A stretch of DNA of 64,000 nucleotides, taken from positions 62,001 through 126,000 of the forward strand of contig NZ_JAFKFX010000028.1 in NCBI RefSeq assembly GCF_017308075.1, in the 5' to 3' direction. Each line of letters begins with the position of its first letter. Positions within the stretch are counted from its first letter, which is position 1. Positions 1 through 9,695 of this stretch are shown piece after piece. The position numbers and the translations under genes are program-made. Source of the DNA: Allobosea sp. (GTDB lineage Bacteria; Pseudomonadota; Alphaproteobacteria; Rhizobiales; Beijerinckiaceae). Under the pieces are notes generated by a model. The model did not search any database, was not told where the DNA came from, and saw only the letters and a list, made by a program, of their open reading frames with translations.

Positions 1-1
1 T

Positions 2-238
2 TTGTATCAGCGCGACATTGAGAATATCGTCGGCTCGATCCTCGACGAGATCGTCAAGGCGCTGGCGCGCGGTGACCGGGTCGAGCTGCGGGGCTTCGGC
101 GCCTTCTCGACCAAGCAGCGCGAAGCCAGGGTCGGCCGCAACCCGCGCACCGGCGATTCCGTCGAGGTCGACCAGAAGCTCGTTCCGGTCTTCAAGACCG
201 GCAAGGAGCTGCGCCTGCGGCTGAACGGCAAGGCCTGA
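2..238 (+). CDS. ihfB: Integration host factor subunit beta, 5'-truncated by the window edge
   Basis: IHF-beta pairs with IHF-alpha to bend DNA at specific sites, supporting transcription, replication and recombination. The 78 visible residues carry the beta-arm motif GRNPRTG and the RGFGAF core of the HU/IHF fold. The family is about 95-100 residues, so roughly the first 16-20 are outside the window; the codon at position 2 (TTG) is best read as the internal Leu of an LYQRD motif rather than as a start. The beta rather than alpha assignment rests on the LYQRD...ILDEI pattern. The downstream LapA-domain gene follows after 23 bases, a pairing typical of alphaproteobacteria. Confidence 0.93.
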   Translation: MYQRDIENIVGSILDEIVKALARGDRVELRGFGAFSTKQREARVGRNPRTGDSVEVDQKLVPVFKTGKELRLRLNGKA

Positions 239-261
239 GCGGCGCGAGCGGAGGTTACCGA

Positions 262-597
262 ATGAAGGCTTTCTTCAAGGCGCTCGTGCTCGTCCCGGTG
301 GCGCTGCTGATCGTCCTGTTCTCGGTCGCGAACCGCGCGCCGGTTCGCGTCTCCTTCGATCCGATCAGCCGGGACCTGCCGGTTCTGGCCTTCGACGTGC
401 CGCTCTTTGCCGTGATCCTGGCGGCCATTGCCCTTGGCGTGCTGATCGGCGGCTGCGCCTCCTGGCTGACGCAGAGCAAGCACCGCAAGGCGGCCCGCGT
501 CAACCGGCGCGAGGCCGAGAAGTTGCGCGGCGAGGCGCAATCCTTGCGCGCCGCCGTTCCCGATTCCGCGCTGCCTGCGCTGACCAGCCGAGTCTGA
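262..597 (+). CDS. LapA-domain (DUF1049) inner-membrane protein
   Basis: A 111-residue protein with two hydrophobic segments (about residues 8-28 and 46-68) around a short hydrophilic loop holding the VANRAPVRVSFDP pattern typical of the LapA/DUF1049 family, followed by a charged cytoplasmic tail. E. coli LapA works with LapB in lipopolysaccharide assembly and FtsH control; the same role here is inferred from family only. A GGAGG-type ribosome site sits just ahead of the ATG. It lies 23 bases after ihfB and 8 bases before the next gene, so co-transcription with ihfB is likely. Confidence 0.85.
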   Translation: MKAFFKALVLVPVALLIVLFSVANRAPVRVSFDPISRDLPVLAFDVPLFAVILAAIALGVLIGGCASWLTQSKHRKAARVNRREAEKLRGEAQSLRAAVPDSALPALTSRV

Positions 598-605
598 TTC
601 TTCCT

Positions 606-1550
606 ATGCGATTCTTTTCCGCCGCCGAGATCGACGGCCTGCTCACCTTTCCTGCGCTCGTCGATGCCCTGGGCGCCGCCTTTCGCGGCGATATCGTCAC
701 CCCCGTCCGGCATCATCATGAAGTCGCGCGCCCGGACGCGACCGGTACGCTCCTGCTGATGCCGGCCTGGACCGGGCCCGAGATCTCCCCGGCCTATCTC
801 GGCACCAAGGTCGCGACGGTCTATCCCGGCAATGCCAGCATGGGCCTGCCCAGCGTGATGGGCACCTATCTCCTGATGGACGGCGCCACCGGCAAGCCGC
901 TGGCGGCGCTCGACGGCACGCGCCTGACCTTGTGGCGCACCGCCGCCGCCTCGGCGCTCGCCTCGCGCATGCTGGAGCGACCGGACAGCAAGCGCATGCT
1001 GATGGTCGGGGCCGGCGCGCTGTCCCCCTTCCTGGTCAAGGCGCATCGCAGCGTCCGCAATTTCGAGGACGTCGCGATCTGGGCCCGCCGGCCGGAAGCC
1101 GCGGCCGAGGTCGTCGCCGAACTGGTTGCGGATGGCATCGCGGCGCGCGTTGCCGAGGATCTCGAGGCCGAGGCGCGCCAGGCCGATCTGATCTCCTGCG
1201 CCACGCTGTCGCGCGAGCCGATCATCCAGGGGCGTTGGCTGAAGCGCACCGCTCATCTCGATCTGGTCGGCGCCTTCAACATGGCGATGCGCGAGGCCGA
1301 TGACGAGGCACTGCAGCGCGCCCATGTCTTCGTCGATACCGAGGCGGCGTTGCATGAAGGCGGCGATGTCGCCGTCGCGATCAAGGCCGGCGCCTATCGG
1401 GCCGAGCAGGTCGCCGGCACGCTGACCGGGCTCTGCCGCGGCGAATACGAGACCGCCGCCGAGCGCGACGACGTCACCCTGTTCAAATCGGTGGGGACGG
1501 CGCTCGAGGATCTGGCCGCAGCCATCCTGGTCTGGCAGCTCGCCAACTGA
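606..1550 (+). CDS. Ornithine cyclodeaminase / mu-crystallin family protein
   Basis: A 314-residue protein of the usual family length. A Rossmann NAD(P)-binding motif (VGAGALS, about residues 134-140) follows the conserved region containing GTKVAT (Lys68) and a TLWRTAAAS helix. Members are ornithine cyclodeaminases, L-alanine dehydrogenases or delta-1-pyrroline-2-carboxylate (ketimine) reductases; the sequence alone does not separate these. The gene starts 8 bases after the LapA-domain gene and probably ends the ihfB-lapA transcript. A repeat element lies just downstream. Confidence 0.85.
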   Translation: MRFFSAAEIDGLLTFPALVDALGAAFRGDIVTPVRHHHEVARPDATGTLLLMPAWTGPEISPAYLGTKVATVYPGNASMGLPSVMGTYLLMDGATGKPLAALDGTRLTLWRTAAASALASRMLERPDSKRMLMVGAGALSPFLVKAHRSVRNFEDVAIWARRPEAAAEVVAELVADGIAARVAEDLEAEARQADLISCATLSREPIIQGRWLKRTAHLDLVGAFNMAMREADDEALQRAHVFVDTEAALHEGGDVAVAIKAGAYRAEQVAGTLTGLCRGEYETAAERDDVTLFKSVGTALEDLAAAILVWQLAN

Positions 1551-1624
1551 ACGCCTGTCCGGCTTGCCGGGCTAGCGGCGGAAGGCGGGCTGCGCCTTCC
1601 GTGAGCGTCGGGCGCCGACGCCTA

Positions 1625-1728
1625 TAGCATCGGACCGAAAAATGGACTCCGCTTTCCGGAAAACTCCGACGCGATAACACTGAGATAGATCACCGTCACT
1701 GCGTCCGAACGGGCGCGCGGCGATCTAG
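1625..1728. repeat. Two-palindrome intergenic repeat, copy 1 (degenerate)
   Basis: A block of about 104 bases that matches, in inverted orientation, the block at 26241-26350. It begins AGCATCGGACCGAAAA, contains an imperfect inverted repeat closing near 1671, then a GAGATAGATC spacer and a second imperfect palindrome ending in GATCTA near 1727. The second palindrome overlaps the stop codon of the minus-strand DUF3309 gene. The architecture recalls the rhizobial RIME elements (two palindromes, roughly 100 bp); identity with a named family was not checked. Confidence 0.8.
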
Positions 1729-1895
1729 ACGCGCACCGGTGCGCCGCCGAGCGCGCCGAGCAGCCAGAGCACGAGTACGATCGCCAGCACCAGGCCGAGG
1801 ACGCCGCCGAGGCCGGCGCCGCCATAGCTGCGATGGCCGTAATACCCGCCGCCGAGCAGGACGATCAGCAAGACGATGATCAGGACGGTGGACAT
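1725..1895 (-). CDS. DUF3309-like tiny membrane protein (56 aa)
   Basis: A short gene read directly from the minus strand: ATG at 1895, 56 codons, TAG at 1725. An ideal AAGGAGG site (1902-1908) lies 6 bases ahead of the ATG. The protein is almost wholly hydrophobic: a first helix MSTVLIIVLLIVLL, a GGGYYGHRSYGGAGLGG linker and a second helix rich in Leu/Val/Ile. This two-helix layout with a glycine/tyrosine-rich linker resembles the DUF3309 family common in alphaproteobacteria, whose function is unknown. It is divergent from the mepA-like gene. Its stop codon lies inside repeat copy 1. Confidence 0.8.
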   Translation of the reverse strand: MSTVLIIVLLIVLLGGGYYGHRSYGGAGLGGVLGLVLAIVLVLWLLGALGGAPVRV

Positions 1896-2084
1896 GATGC
1901 GCCTCCTTCGGGTCAGCGCGGCACCGTCGCCATTCGACGGGAGCGCAGTCGAAGAACGTCAGGCGCGCGGAGGAGGTTCCGTCTCCTGTGCGAGGGCGGG
2001 GCACCGGGGCCTTGGCGCCTCGGCAGCGCCTGGCTGCAAGCGGCGCGCTTGACCTTTCCTCGCTGAGCTTGCGAGTCTGCGCCG

Positions 2085-3029
2085 ATGTCAAGCTCCTCTC
2101 GTATCGCCCTGCTGATTCTGCTGCCGCTCGCCTTGCTGGCGGGCGCCGCGCGTGCCCAGTCCACCGCCGAGGACGAGGCCAGGCGCCGCGCCGCCAATAT
2201 CGCCGCTTTCCCCGATGCCGCCCGCGCCCATTTCGGCCAGAAGACCACCCCGGCTGCGGCGATGAAGGCTCGCGCCATCGGTTCCTATGCGCGTGGCTGC
2301 CTCGCGGGAGGCAAGGCGCTGGCCCCTGATGGCGAGAGCTGGCAGGTGATGCGTCGGGCCCGCAACCGCAATTGGGGCCATCCGGAGCTGATCGACTATC
2401 TCGAAAGCTTCGCGCGCGAGGTGCCGAAGCTCACCGGCTGGGCCGGGCTGCTGGTCGGCGACATCTCGCAGGCCCGCGGCGGGCCGATGCTGACCGGCCA
2501 TGCCTCGCATCAGATCGGCCTCGATGCCGATATCTGGCTGACGCCGATGCCGAGGAAGCGTCTCGATGCCGACGACCGCGAGAACATGCCGGCAGTCAAC
2601 ATGGCCCGGGCCGACTGGCGCGACGTCGATCCGAAGAACTGGACGCCGGCGCATACGAGGCTGATCAAGGCGGCGGCGAGCGAGCCGCGGGTCGAGCGCA
2701 TTTTCGTCAATCCGGCGCTGAAGGTCGCGCTCTGCCGCGAGGCCGGCTCGGATCGGAACTGGCTCAACAAGGTCAGGCCGATCTGGGGGCACAATTACCA
2801 CTTCCACATTAGGATGAGTTGCCCGCCGGGCGTCGAGGGTTGCGCCGGCCAGGAGCCGCCGAATTTCGGTGATGGTTGCGGCGAGGAGCTCGCCGGCTGG
2901 ATCGAGCGTCAGTACAAGGCGATATTCAACCCGCCCAAGCCGAAGCCCGGCCCGAAGCCGAAGCCCAAGCCGCCCATGTCGCTCGATGCGCTGCCGCAGG
3001 AGTGCCGGCAGGTTTTGGTCTCGCGCTGA
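2085..3029 (+). CDS. mepA: Penicillin-insensitive murein endopeptidase (MepA, M74)
   Basis: Periplasmic LAS-type zinc peptidase cleaving D-Ala-meso-DAP cross-links in peptidoglycan. The 314-residue protein has a signal peptide (about residues 1-24, ending ARAQ), the zinc motif HASHQIGLDAD (about 139-149) and the C-terminal WGHNYHFHIRM motif supplying the second metal/catalytic histidines. Cysteines in the second half probably form disulfides. The tail after the catalytic domain is a Lys-Pro repeat (PKPKPGPKPKPKPP) ending near residue 300, which is unusual compared with E. coli MepA. It converges on another cell-wall-type gene (extensin-like), with a hairpin between them. Confidence 0.92.
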   Translation: MSSSSRIALLILLPLALLAGAARAQSTAEDEARRRAANIAAFPDAARAHFGQKTTPAAAMKARAIGSYARGCLAGGKALAPDGESWQVMRRARNRNWGHPELIDYLESFAREVPKLTGWAGLLVGDISQARGGPMLTGHASHQIGLDADIWLTPMPRKRLDADDRENMPAVNMARADWRDVDPKNWTPAHTRLIKAAASEPRVERIFVNPALKVALCREAGSDRNWLNKVRPIWGHNYHFHIRMSCPPGVEGCAGQEPPNFGDGCGEELAGWIERQYKAIFNPPKPKPGPKPKPKPPMSLDALPQECRQVLVSR

Positions 3030-3078
3030 ACTTCGTGGAAGAGCGTCGGGTTCTGGTGCCCCGTGAACGGATACTCCA

Positions 3079-3102
3079 TAGCGCCAGAAGGGCCTGGCGC
3101 TA
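3079..3102. terminator. Hairpin between convergent mepA and extensin-like genes
   Basis: Perfect inverted repeat TAGCGCCA / TGGCGCTA with an 8-base loop, placed between two converging genes. There is no strong T-run on either side, so it may terminate weakly or act as an mRNA 3' end-protecting stem. Confidence 0.5.
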
Positions 3103-3124
3103 CGGCTGAGCTCAGGCCTGCCCT

Positions 3125-4276
3125 TTAGCGCCGGATCGAGCCGGTCTGCTGTCCCGGCCGGTAGGCGAACGGGTCGTTTCGCGGGGTGATCCCCGTCTCG
3201 CCTTCGCCCTGCTGCATCTCGTCGAGCACGCCGTTGCCCTCTTCGTCGCCGAGGATCACCTCCTCGGTCGGTGGCATCGAACCCGGCAGCATCAGCGGTC
3301 CGCCCATCTGACTCGGAGTCGGCGGCGGCTGGTAGTGCGAGCGCGGCTGCTGCGGCCGCTCCTCGATATAGCGCCGTTGCGCCTCGAGCCCGCCCTGGCC
3401 CTGGCCATGGGCGACGGAATAGCCGCCATTGACGGACCCGGGCGGACGCAGGCCCGTGCTCGGCTGGCGCAGCAGCCCGCCCGAGCTGCTCGCCACCATC
3501 GGCGGCGGCAGCGCATGGCGCGAGGAAGGCTGCTGCTGTTGCAGTGCCATGCGGTCGGGCCGCGCCGGGTCGGGCGGCGGCAGGTCGTAGTTCGGCGTGT
3601 ACTTGATCACCGGCTTGCAGATCTGCCGGCCCTTGGAGTGGCGCGCCAGGTCGATGTGGAAATGGTCGTAGTGGAAGGCGTCGGCGCCGGGGCCGAGCAC
3701 GGTCGAATACATCTGGCAGGCGCCGACGAAGACCTCGCGCAGGAAGGCCTGCTCCTCGGGGGCGCCGCGCCAGCCATCCTTGACGGTTATGTTGCGGCCG
3801 TCATTGAGCCGGAAGGAGAACACGTCGACGGCGTTGCCGAAGGCGTGTTCGGAGGTGCGCCTTGTGCCGGTGCCGTTGTTCATCGCGCGGCAGGAATAGG
3901 AGCCGGCCCGAAGCTCGATCACCTGTGCGCCGAGCACGTTCATCGCTGCTGGCTGCACGACCTCCGCCAGCCATTTGTCGGTGGTGGCGACGATCGGGCA
4001 GGCCAGCGTCGCATTGCTGGTCAGGCCGATGCCGCCGTTGCTGAAGGCCGCGACCTTGATCGGCTTTTCCATGCCGCAGGTGCCGGGGCCGTCGATCGCC
4101 TTCTCGCGCAGGCTGACATAGGAGGAGAACTGGACCTGGCGCGAGGCCAGGCACTGGGCCTCGGCCTGGTCACGCCAGGCGGCACGCTGGGGCTTCTGGA
4201 ACTTGCCGCAGCCGGCAAGTCCGACACCGATGACGCCAAGCGTGAGAAGGGCGAGATGAACGCGACGCATGACCAT
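3125..4276 (-). CDS. Extensin-like C-terminal domain lipoprotein
   Basis: A 383-residue protein with an N-terminal lipobox (GLAGC, Cys23), so probably lipid-anchored. Residues about 40-225 form an Extensin_like_C domain: paired cysteines, a GSYSCRAMNNG segment, the SEHAFGNAVDVFSF motif and FHYDHFHIDLARH, reminiscent of metal-dependent D,D-peptidase folds. The remaining roughly 150 residues are Gln/Pro/Gly-rich and look disordered. The family is frequent in Rhizobiales and its biochemical role is not established; the His/Asp motifs and the MepA neighbour suggest cell-wall hydrolysis (inference). Confidence 0.82.
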   Translation of the reverse strand: MVMRRVHLALLTLGVIGVGLAGCGKFQKPQRAAWRDQAEAQCLASRQVQFSSYVSLREKAIDGPGTCGMEKPIKVAAFSNGGIGLTSNATLACPIVATTDKWLAEVVQPAAMNVLGAQVIELRAGSYSCRAMNNGTGTRRTSEHAFGNAVDVFSFRLNDGRNITVKDGWRGAPEEQAFLREVFVGACQMYSTVLGPGADAFHYDHFHIDLARHSKGRQICKPVIKYTPNYDLPPPDPARPDRMALQQQQPSSRHALPPPMVASSSGGLLRQPSTGLRPPGSVNGGYSVAHGQGQGGLEAQRRYIEERPQQPRSHYQPPPTPSQMGGPLMLPGSMPPTEEVILGDEEGNGVLDEMQQGEGETGITPRNDPFAYRPGQQTGSIRR

Positions 4277-4583
4277 TCAAATGCGAGGCGTTGGATGAAC
4301 GGTTTATTGACCGGCTGCGGCCGGGAAGTCACGGCCGGATTAAGTTTGGCGCTGGCGTTAAGCTCCGGTTAACGCGTCGCTCTCGGCGTTTACCAAGCCG
4401 TGGAGCGTCGCCGGGGCGCGGCGTTCTCGTTCATGCCGGCAGGCGCTGGCATTTCTGCACGGTGATGGCGGTTGCGCTGCTCTCGCCGCCGAACCAAGCT
4501 GGCGGCGGCGCCGCGGCTCGTCTCCGCGGTATCCTGCCCGCGCGGCCGTCATGCCCGCCATCTGCCTTCCGAGGAATTCCCCG
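4277..4583. other. Divergent intergenic region (about 307 bp)
   Basis: Region between the extensin-like gene (leftward) and the GST gene (rightward), so it must hold both promoters. The part at 4300-4400 is comparatively T/A-rich for this genome (GGTTTATTG, GGATTAAG, GCGTTAAG, GGTTAACG). I see no convincing small ORF or RNA, and cannot place a -35/-10 pair with confidence. Confidence 0.4.
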
Positions 4584-5288
4584 ATGTCCGATCTCTCCGC
4601 CTTCCCGATCGTGCAGCGCTGGCCGGCGCAGCATCCCGACCGCCTGCAGCTCTACTCCCTGCCGACGCCGAACGGCGTCAAGGTCTCGATCATGCTCGAG
4701 GAAATCGGCCTGCCCTACGAGCCGCACGCCATCGACATCGGCAAGAACGAGACCTGGACGCCGGAATTCCTTTCCCTCAACCCCAATGGCAAGATCCCGG
4801 CGATCCTCGATCCCGACGGTCCCGGCGGCAAGCCGCTGGCTCTGTTCGAATCCGGCGCGATCCTGGTCTATCTCGCCGAGAAGACCGGCAAGCTGCTGCC
4901 CAAGGATGCGGCGCAGCGCTATGAAACCCTGCAATGGGTGTTCTTCCAGATGGCGGCGATCGGCCCGATTTTTGGCCAGCTCGGTTTCTTCCATAAGTTC
5001 GCCGGGCGCGAATATGAGGATAAGCGCCCGCGCGACCGCTATGCGAACGAGAGCAAGCGCCTGCTCGGCGTGCTCGAGACCAGGCTCGCCGGCCGCGACT
5101 GGCTGATGGGCAGCGAATACAGCATCGCCGATGTCGCGACCCTCGGCTGGGTCCGCAATCTCGTCGGCTTCTACGGCGCCGGCGAGCTCGTCGAATACGA
5201 CAAGCTCGAGCGCGTTCCGGCCTGGCTTGAGCGCGGCCTGGCGCGGCCGGCCGTCCAGCGCGGTCTGGAGATCCCGAAGCGGCCCTGA
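4584..5288 (+). CDS. Glutathione S-transferase, Ure2p/YfcG (nu-class) type
   Basis: A 234-residue GST with an N-terminal thioredoxin-fold domain (about residues 14-100) and an all-helical C-terminal domain. The TPNGVKVSIMLEE start of the G-site helix, NPNGKIPAI with its cis-Pro and the FESGAILVYLAEK segment are the pattern of bacterial YfcG/YghU enzymes, which have GSH-dependent disulfide reductase and peroxidase activity. The ATG at 4584 is preferred because a GAGGAA site lies 7-8 bases upstream; an in-frame ATG at 4551 has no such support. Substrate is not predictable. Confidence 0.88.
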   Translation: MSDLSAFPIVQRWPAQHPDRLQLYSLPTPNGVKVSIMLEEIGLPYEPHAIDIGKNETWTPEFLSLNPNGKIPAILDPDGPGGKPLALFESGAILVYLAEKTGKLLPKDAAQRYETLQWVFFQMAAIGPIFGQLGFFHKFAGREYEDKRPRDRYANESKRLLGVLETRLAGRDWLMGSEYSIADVATLGWVRNLVGFYGAGELVEYDKLERVPAWLERGLARPAVQRGLEIPKRP

Positions 5289-5337
5289 GACGGGAGCGCT
5301 GCGGATCAGCCGCCTGCGACATTCGTCCTGCGGACAA

Positions 5338-5373
5338 CCGCTCGCCGCTCCTTGTCTTCGGTCCGGCGAGCGG
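5338..5373. terminator. Stem-loop after the GST gene
   Basis: Perfect 10-base inverted repeat CCGCTCGCCG / CGGCGAGCGG with a 16-base loop. No T-run follows, so it could be a Rho-type or transcript-stabilising structure rather than a classical terminator. Confidence 0.45.
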
Positions 5374-5412
5374 CAAGATGCGCCGGTCTTCCTCTCCCAG
5401 CTTGAGTCTCCC

Positions 5413-5889
5413 ATGCCCGTGCGATTCGTCGTCCTGTCGCTCGCCGCGATGCTGCTGGCGGGCGGCGGGGCCATGGCCCAGACTGCCACGGTCCCGGCCG
5501 AGGTCGCAGCGGTCCGCAAGGAGCTTCTGGAGCAATGCGGCGGAAAGGCCCGATTCAAGCCGCATTTCCAGAGCGAGGCCGATCTGAACGGCGATGGCCG
5601 GCCCGACTATCTGCTCGATTACGGTGCGGTCGTCTGTACCGAAGGCAATAAGGTCAACCGCTTCTGCGGTTCCGGCGGTTGCACGCTCGACATCTTCATG
5701 TCGGGCGCCGATGGCTATCGCCCGGTCTATGGCGACAATGTCCGCTCCTGGTCCATCGCGCGCGCCGGCGGCAAGCCCGTCCTCGTGCTGAACCTGCACG
5801 GCAGCTTCTGCGACCGTGCCGGCTACCAGCCCTGTCATAAGCGCCTGAGCTGGGACGGCGACGATTTCGCCGAGCTCCCGCTCCGCTGA
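5413..5889 (+). CDS. Small secreted protein with an EF-hand-like DLNGDGRPDY loop
   Basis: A 158-residue protein with a clear signal peptide (cleavage near GAMAQ, residue about 24). The mature part holds a DLNGDGRPDYLLDY segment, the short calcium-binding loop found in FG-GAP/dockerin-like repeats, and six further cysteines likely paired in the periplasm. I do not recognise a named family; comparable secreted orphans are common in Rhizobiales. It is followed by the convergent AstE-type gene. Confidence 0.7.
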   Translation: MPVRFVVLSLAAMLLAGGGAMAQTATVPAEVAAVRKELLEQCGGKARFKPHFQSEADLNGDGRPDYLLDYGAVVCTEGNKVNRFCGSGGCTLDIFMSGADGYRPVYGDNVRSWSIARAGGKPVLVLNLHGSFCDRAGYQPCHKRLSWDGDDFAELPLR

Positions 5890-5921
5890 ACAGCGGCCTG
5901 TTCTGTGGGTAGGAAGCAGCG

Positions 5922-6884
5922 TCAGGCGGCCGGGCCGCGGCTGCCGGCGATGCCGAAATGGCAGATTGCTTCGCCGAGCTTCGGCGCCTTGTTCGGGAAG
6001 ATCACGAAGCCGTCGCGTGGCGCGGTGACAGGCGTGCCGTCGGCGCGGCGGGCGATGATCGCGCCGGCCGGCACGGCATCTCCGGTCCGCCACGGCCCTT
6101 CGGCCGCGTCGCCTTGCGTCTCGCAGAGCAGGACGTCGACCATTTCGATCACGTCCTTGAGGGCGAGGGCCGGCATGGCGGCGTCGATCAGCTGCAACTG
6201 CGCCAATGTGTTGCGGATCGCGGCATAGCCGATCTCGCCGGCCTCGGGATCGTCATGCGAGCCGCATTCGAGCGTCACCGCATAGCCGCCACAGAAGCGC
6301 ATGAACTCGGTGGTGCCATAGCCCTCGGTCACCGCGAGGCGAGGCACGTCGAGGCGGGCGCGGATCGCGAGCAGCCTGGCATAGTTGTCGAGCCAGCCAT
6401 GGATGCCGATGGCGACGCCGAGGCAGCCGGCGAGCGCCGCCTCCTCCTCGGCGCGCGCGAAGGGTTCGAGCTCGCCGCGATTGTTCTGCGGCCCGAAGAA
6501 GACGAAGGGCTCGCCCTCGCCGCGGAAGGAGTGGATGTCGAGCAGCGCATCGTGCTGGCGCAGCAGCGCGCAGAGCGGGTTGCCGATCCGGTCCTCGTAA
6601 TCGTTGGCGAGGGGCTTCTCGCGCAGGTCGCGGTTGAGGTTGCGGTCGCCCTCGCGTGTCTTCTGCCGAAAGGCCTTGGGATTGGCGACCGGCACGAAGG
6701 TGACCTCGCCGCGCAGGATCTTGAGCCGCCCGGCGCGGCAATCGTCGATGGCGCGCAGGATCGCGGTGGGGCCGCAGGGCTCGTTGCCGTGAACGGCGCC
6801 GAGCACGATCAGCTTCGGGCCAGGTTTCAGGCCGGTGAAGCGCACGCTTTCGAGCGGCCCGTCGTCGAGGTCGATGGCAGTCAA
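5922..6884 (-). CDS. Succinylglutamate desuccinylase / aspartoacylase family hydrolase
   Basis: A 320-residue zinc-dependent amide hydrolase. The metal site is visible as VHGNEPCG (HxxE) early and LLDIHSF with the third-ligand histidine, with the NLNRD motif between. Family members release an acyl group from N-acyl amino acids. This is the last gene of the minus-strand transporter block; its start is 31 bases past the stop of the second ATPase gene. In this setting it probably deacylates or hydrolyses a product of the imported compound (inference); it is not in an arginine-catabolic (ast) context. Confidence 0.82.
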   Translation of the reverse strand: MTAIDLDDGPLESVRFTGLKPGPKLIVLGAVHGNEPCGPTAILRAIDDCRAGRLKILRGEVTFVPVANPKAFRQKTREGDRNLNRDLREKPLANDYEDRIGNPLCALLRQHDALLDIHSFRGEGEPFVFFGPQNNRGELEPFARAEEEAALAGCLGVAIGIHGWLDNYARLLAIRARLDVPRLAVTEGYGTTEFMRFCGGYAVTLECGSHDDPEAGEIGYAAIRNTLAQLQLIDAAMPALALKDVIEMVDVLLCETQGDAAEGPWRTGDAVPAGAIIARRADGTPVTAPRDGFVIFPNKAPKLGEAICHFGIAGSRGPAA

Positions 6885-6915
6885 GGTCGGTCTCTCGTTC
6901 TAAGCGGTTGGCCCA

Positions 6916-7888
6916 TCACACAAGCTCCGCGGCGCGCAGGCAGCGTACCTCGTGCTTGGGCGCGATCTCGCCGAGCGCCGGCGTCGGCGGCTTGCGGCAG
7001 ATGTCGCGGACCTCCGGGCAGCGCGGGTGGAAGCGGCAGCCCGACGGCGGCTCCAGCGGGTTCGGCAGTTCGCCGGAAATCTTGACGCCCGGCCGCTCGC
7101 CGAACGGGTCGGGGATCGCCGCGATCAAAGCGCGCGTATAGGGATGGCGCGGGGCGGTGAAGATCGAATGCCAATCGCCAGTCTCGACGATACGGCCGAG
7201 ATACATCACCGCGACCCGGTCGCTCATATGCTCGACCACGCCGAGATCATGGCTGATCATGATGTAGGAAAGCTCCATCGTCTCCTTCAGCTCGAGCAGC
7301 AGATTGATGATCTGCGCCCGGATCGAGACGTCGAGCGCCGAGACCGGCTCGTCGAGCACCACGATCTTCGGCTTCAGGATCAGCGCCCGGGCGATGCCGA
7401 TGCGCTGGCGCTGGCCGCCGGAGAATTCATGCGGATAGCGCGCCGCCTGCTCGGGCCGCAGGCCGACATGGCGCAGCATCTCCTCGATTCGGCCGTCGAC
7501 CTCCGACTTGTCCGTGATCCCGTGCAGCCGCAGCGGATCTTCCAGCGTCCGGCGCACGGTCTGGCGCGGATTGAGCGAGGAGTAGGGGTCCTGGAAGACC
7601 ATCTGCACGATGCGAGCCCGCGCCTTGCGGTCGACACCGGGTGCGGCGATGTCGACCCCGTCGAGCAGCACGCGCCCGCGCGTCGGCTGCTGCAGGCCGA
7701 GGATCGAGAGCGCGAGCGTCGACTTCCCGCAGCCGGATTCGCCGACCAGCCCGAGGCATTCGCCCTTCCTGAGGTGGAGGTCGACACCGTCGACCGCATG
7801 GACGGTGCGCCGCTTGCCGCCGAGCAGCCCACCGCCGAGCGGGAAATGCACGGCGAGGTCTTCGACCCTGAGGATCATCTGGTCGGTC

Positions 7889-7896
<8 letters not shown>
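6916..7896 (-). CDS. Peptide-type ABC transporter ATPase, DppF/OppF class
   Basis: A 326-residue ATP-binding subunit with Walker A GESGCGKST, signature FSGGQRQRIGIARAL, Walker B IVVLDEP and the C-terminal oligopeptide-transporter extension with cysteines (GCRFHPRCPEVRDIC) that can bind an Fe-S cluster in this class. It overlaps the preceding ATPase gene by 8 bases, so the two are translationally coupled and likely form the heterodimeric motor of the importer. Confidence 0.92.
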
Positions 7897-8865
<969 letters not shown>

Positions 8866-8869
<4 letters not shown>

Positions 8870-9687
8870 GCCGTGCGCGCCCGCGACTGAGGATCGAGGA
8901 TATCGCGCAGGCCATCGCCGAGCAGGTTGAGGCCGAGCACGGTCATGAAGATGGCGAGCCCCGGGAAGATCGAGATCCAGGGCGCGGTGGTGATCTGGTC
9001 GCGGGCATCGGACAGCATCGAGCCCCAGCTCGGGAAGGGCGGGCGGATGCCGAGGCCGAGGAAGGAGAGCGAGGCCTCGGCCAAGACGGCGCCGCCCATG
9101 CCGAGCGTGCCGATCACGATGATCGGTCCGAGGATATTGGGCAGGATCTGGGTCAGCATGATCCGGATGTCGCCATAGCCCAGCACCTTGGCAGCCTGGA
9201 CATAGCCCTGACTCTTGAGCGAGAGCGCCGAGGCTCGCGACAGCCGGCAGGTATAGGACCAGTTGGTCAGCCCGAGCGCGATCAGGAGGCTGGTGAGCCC
9301 CGGCGTCAGGATCGCCATGATCGCCAGCGCGAAGATCAATGAGGGGATGGCGAGCATCAGATTGGTCAGGCCGTTGACGAAGTCATCCCACCAGCCGCCC
9401 CAATAGGCGGCGGAGAGGCCGAGGCAGACGCCGATCACCGTGTTGATCAGTTGCGAGACGATGCCGACGGTCAGCGAGATGCGCGCGCCATAGAGCACGC
9501 GGCTGTAGATGTCGCGCCCCTGCGCATCGGTTCCGAACCAGAACTCGCTGCCAGGCGCGACCTCGGCATTCATCAGATTGGCGTCCATCACCGGGTCGGT
9601 ATGGGCGAGGAAAGGAGCGAGGGCGCCGGCGACGACCACGGTCGCGAACAGTGCTCCCCCGATCACGAGATTGGCTCTGAGCTTCAT
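8866..9687 (-). CDS. Peptide-type ABC transporter permease, DppC class
   Basis: A 273-residue inner-membrane permease starting at the ATG complementary to 9685-9687, chosen because it gives the standard MKLRANLVIGGALF first helix. The FGTDAQGRDIYSRVLYGARISL pattern is characteristic of DppC/OppC, and the cytoplasmic EAA-type loop (YVQAAKVLGYGDIRIMLTQILPN) contacts the ATPases. Six hydrophobic helices can be traced. It lies 8 bases after the companion permease. Confidence 0.92.
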
Positions 9688-9695
9688 CGCAGGCC

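Noticed and set aside
2-10. TTG at position 2 as the true ihfB start
   Set aside because: It would remove the conserved first helix of IHF; the codon corresponds to an internal Leu.
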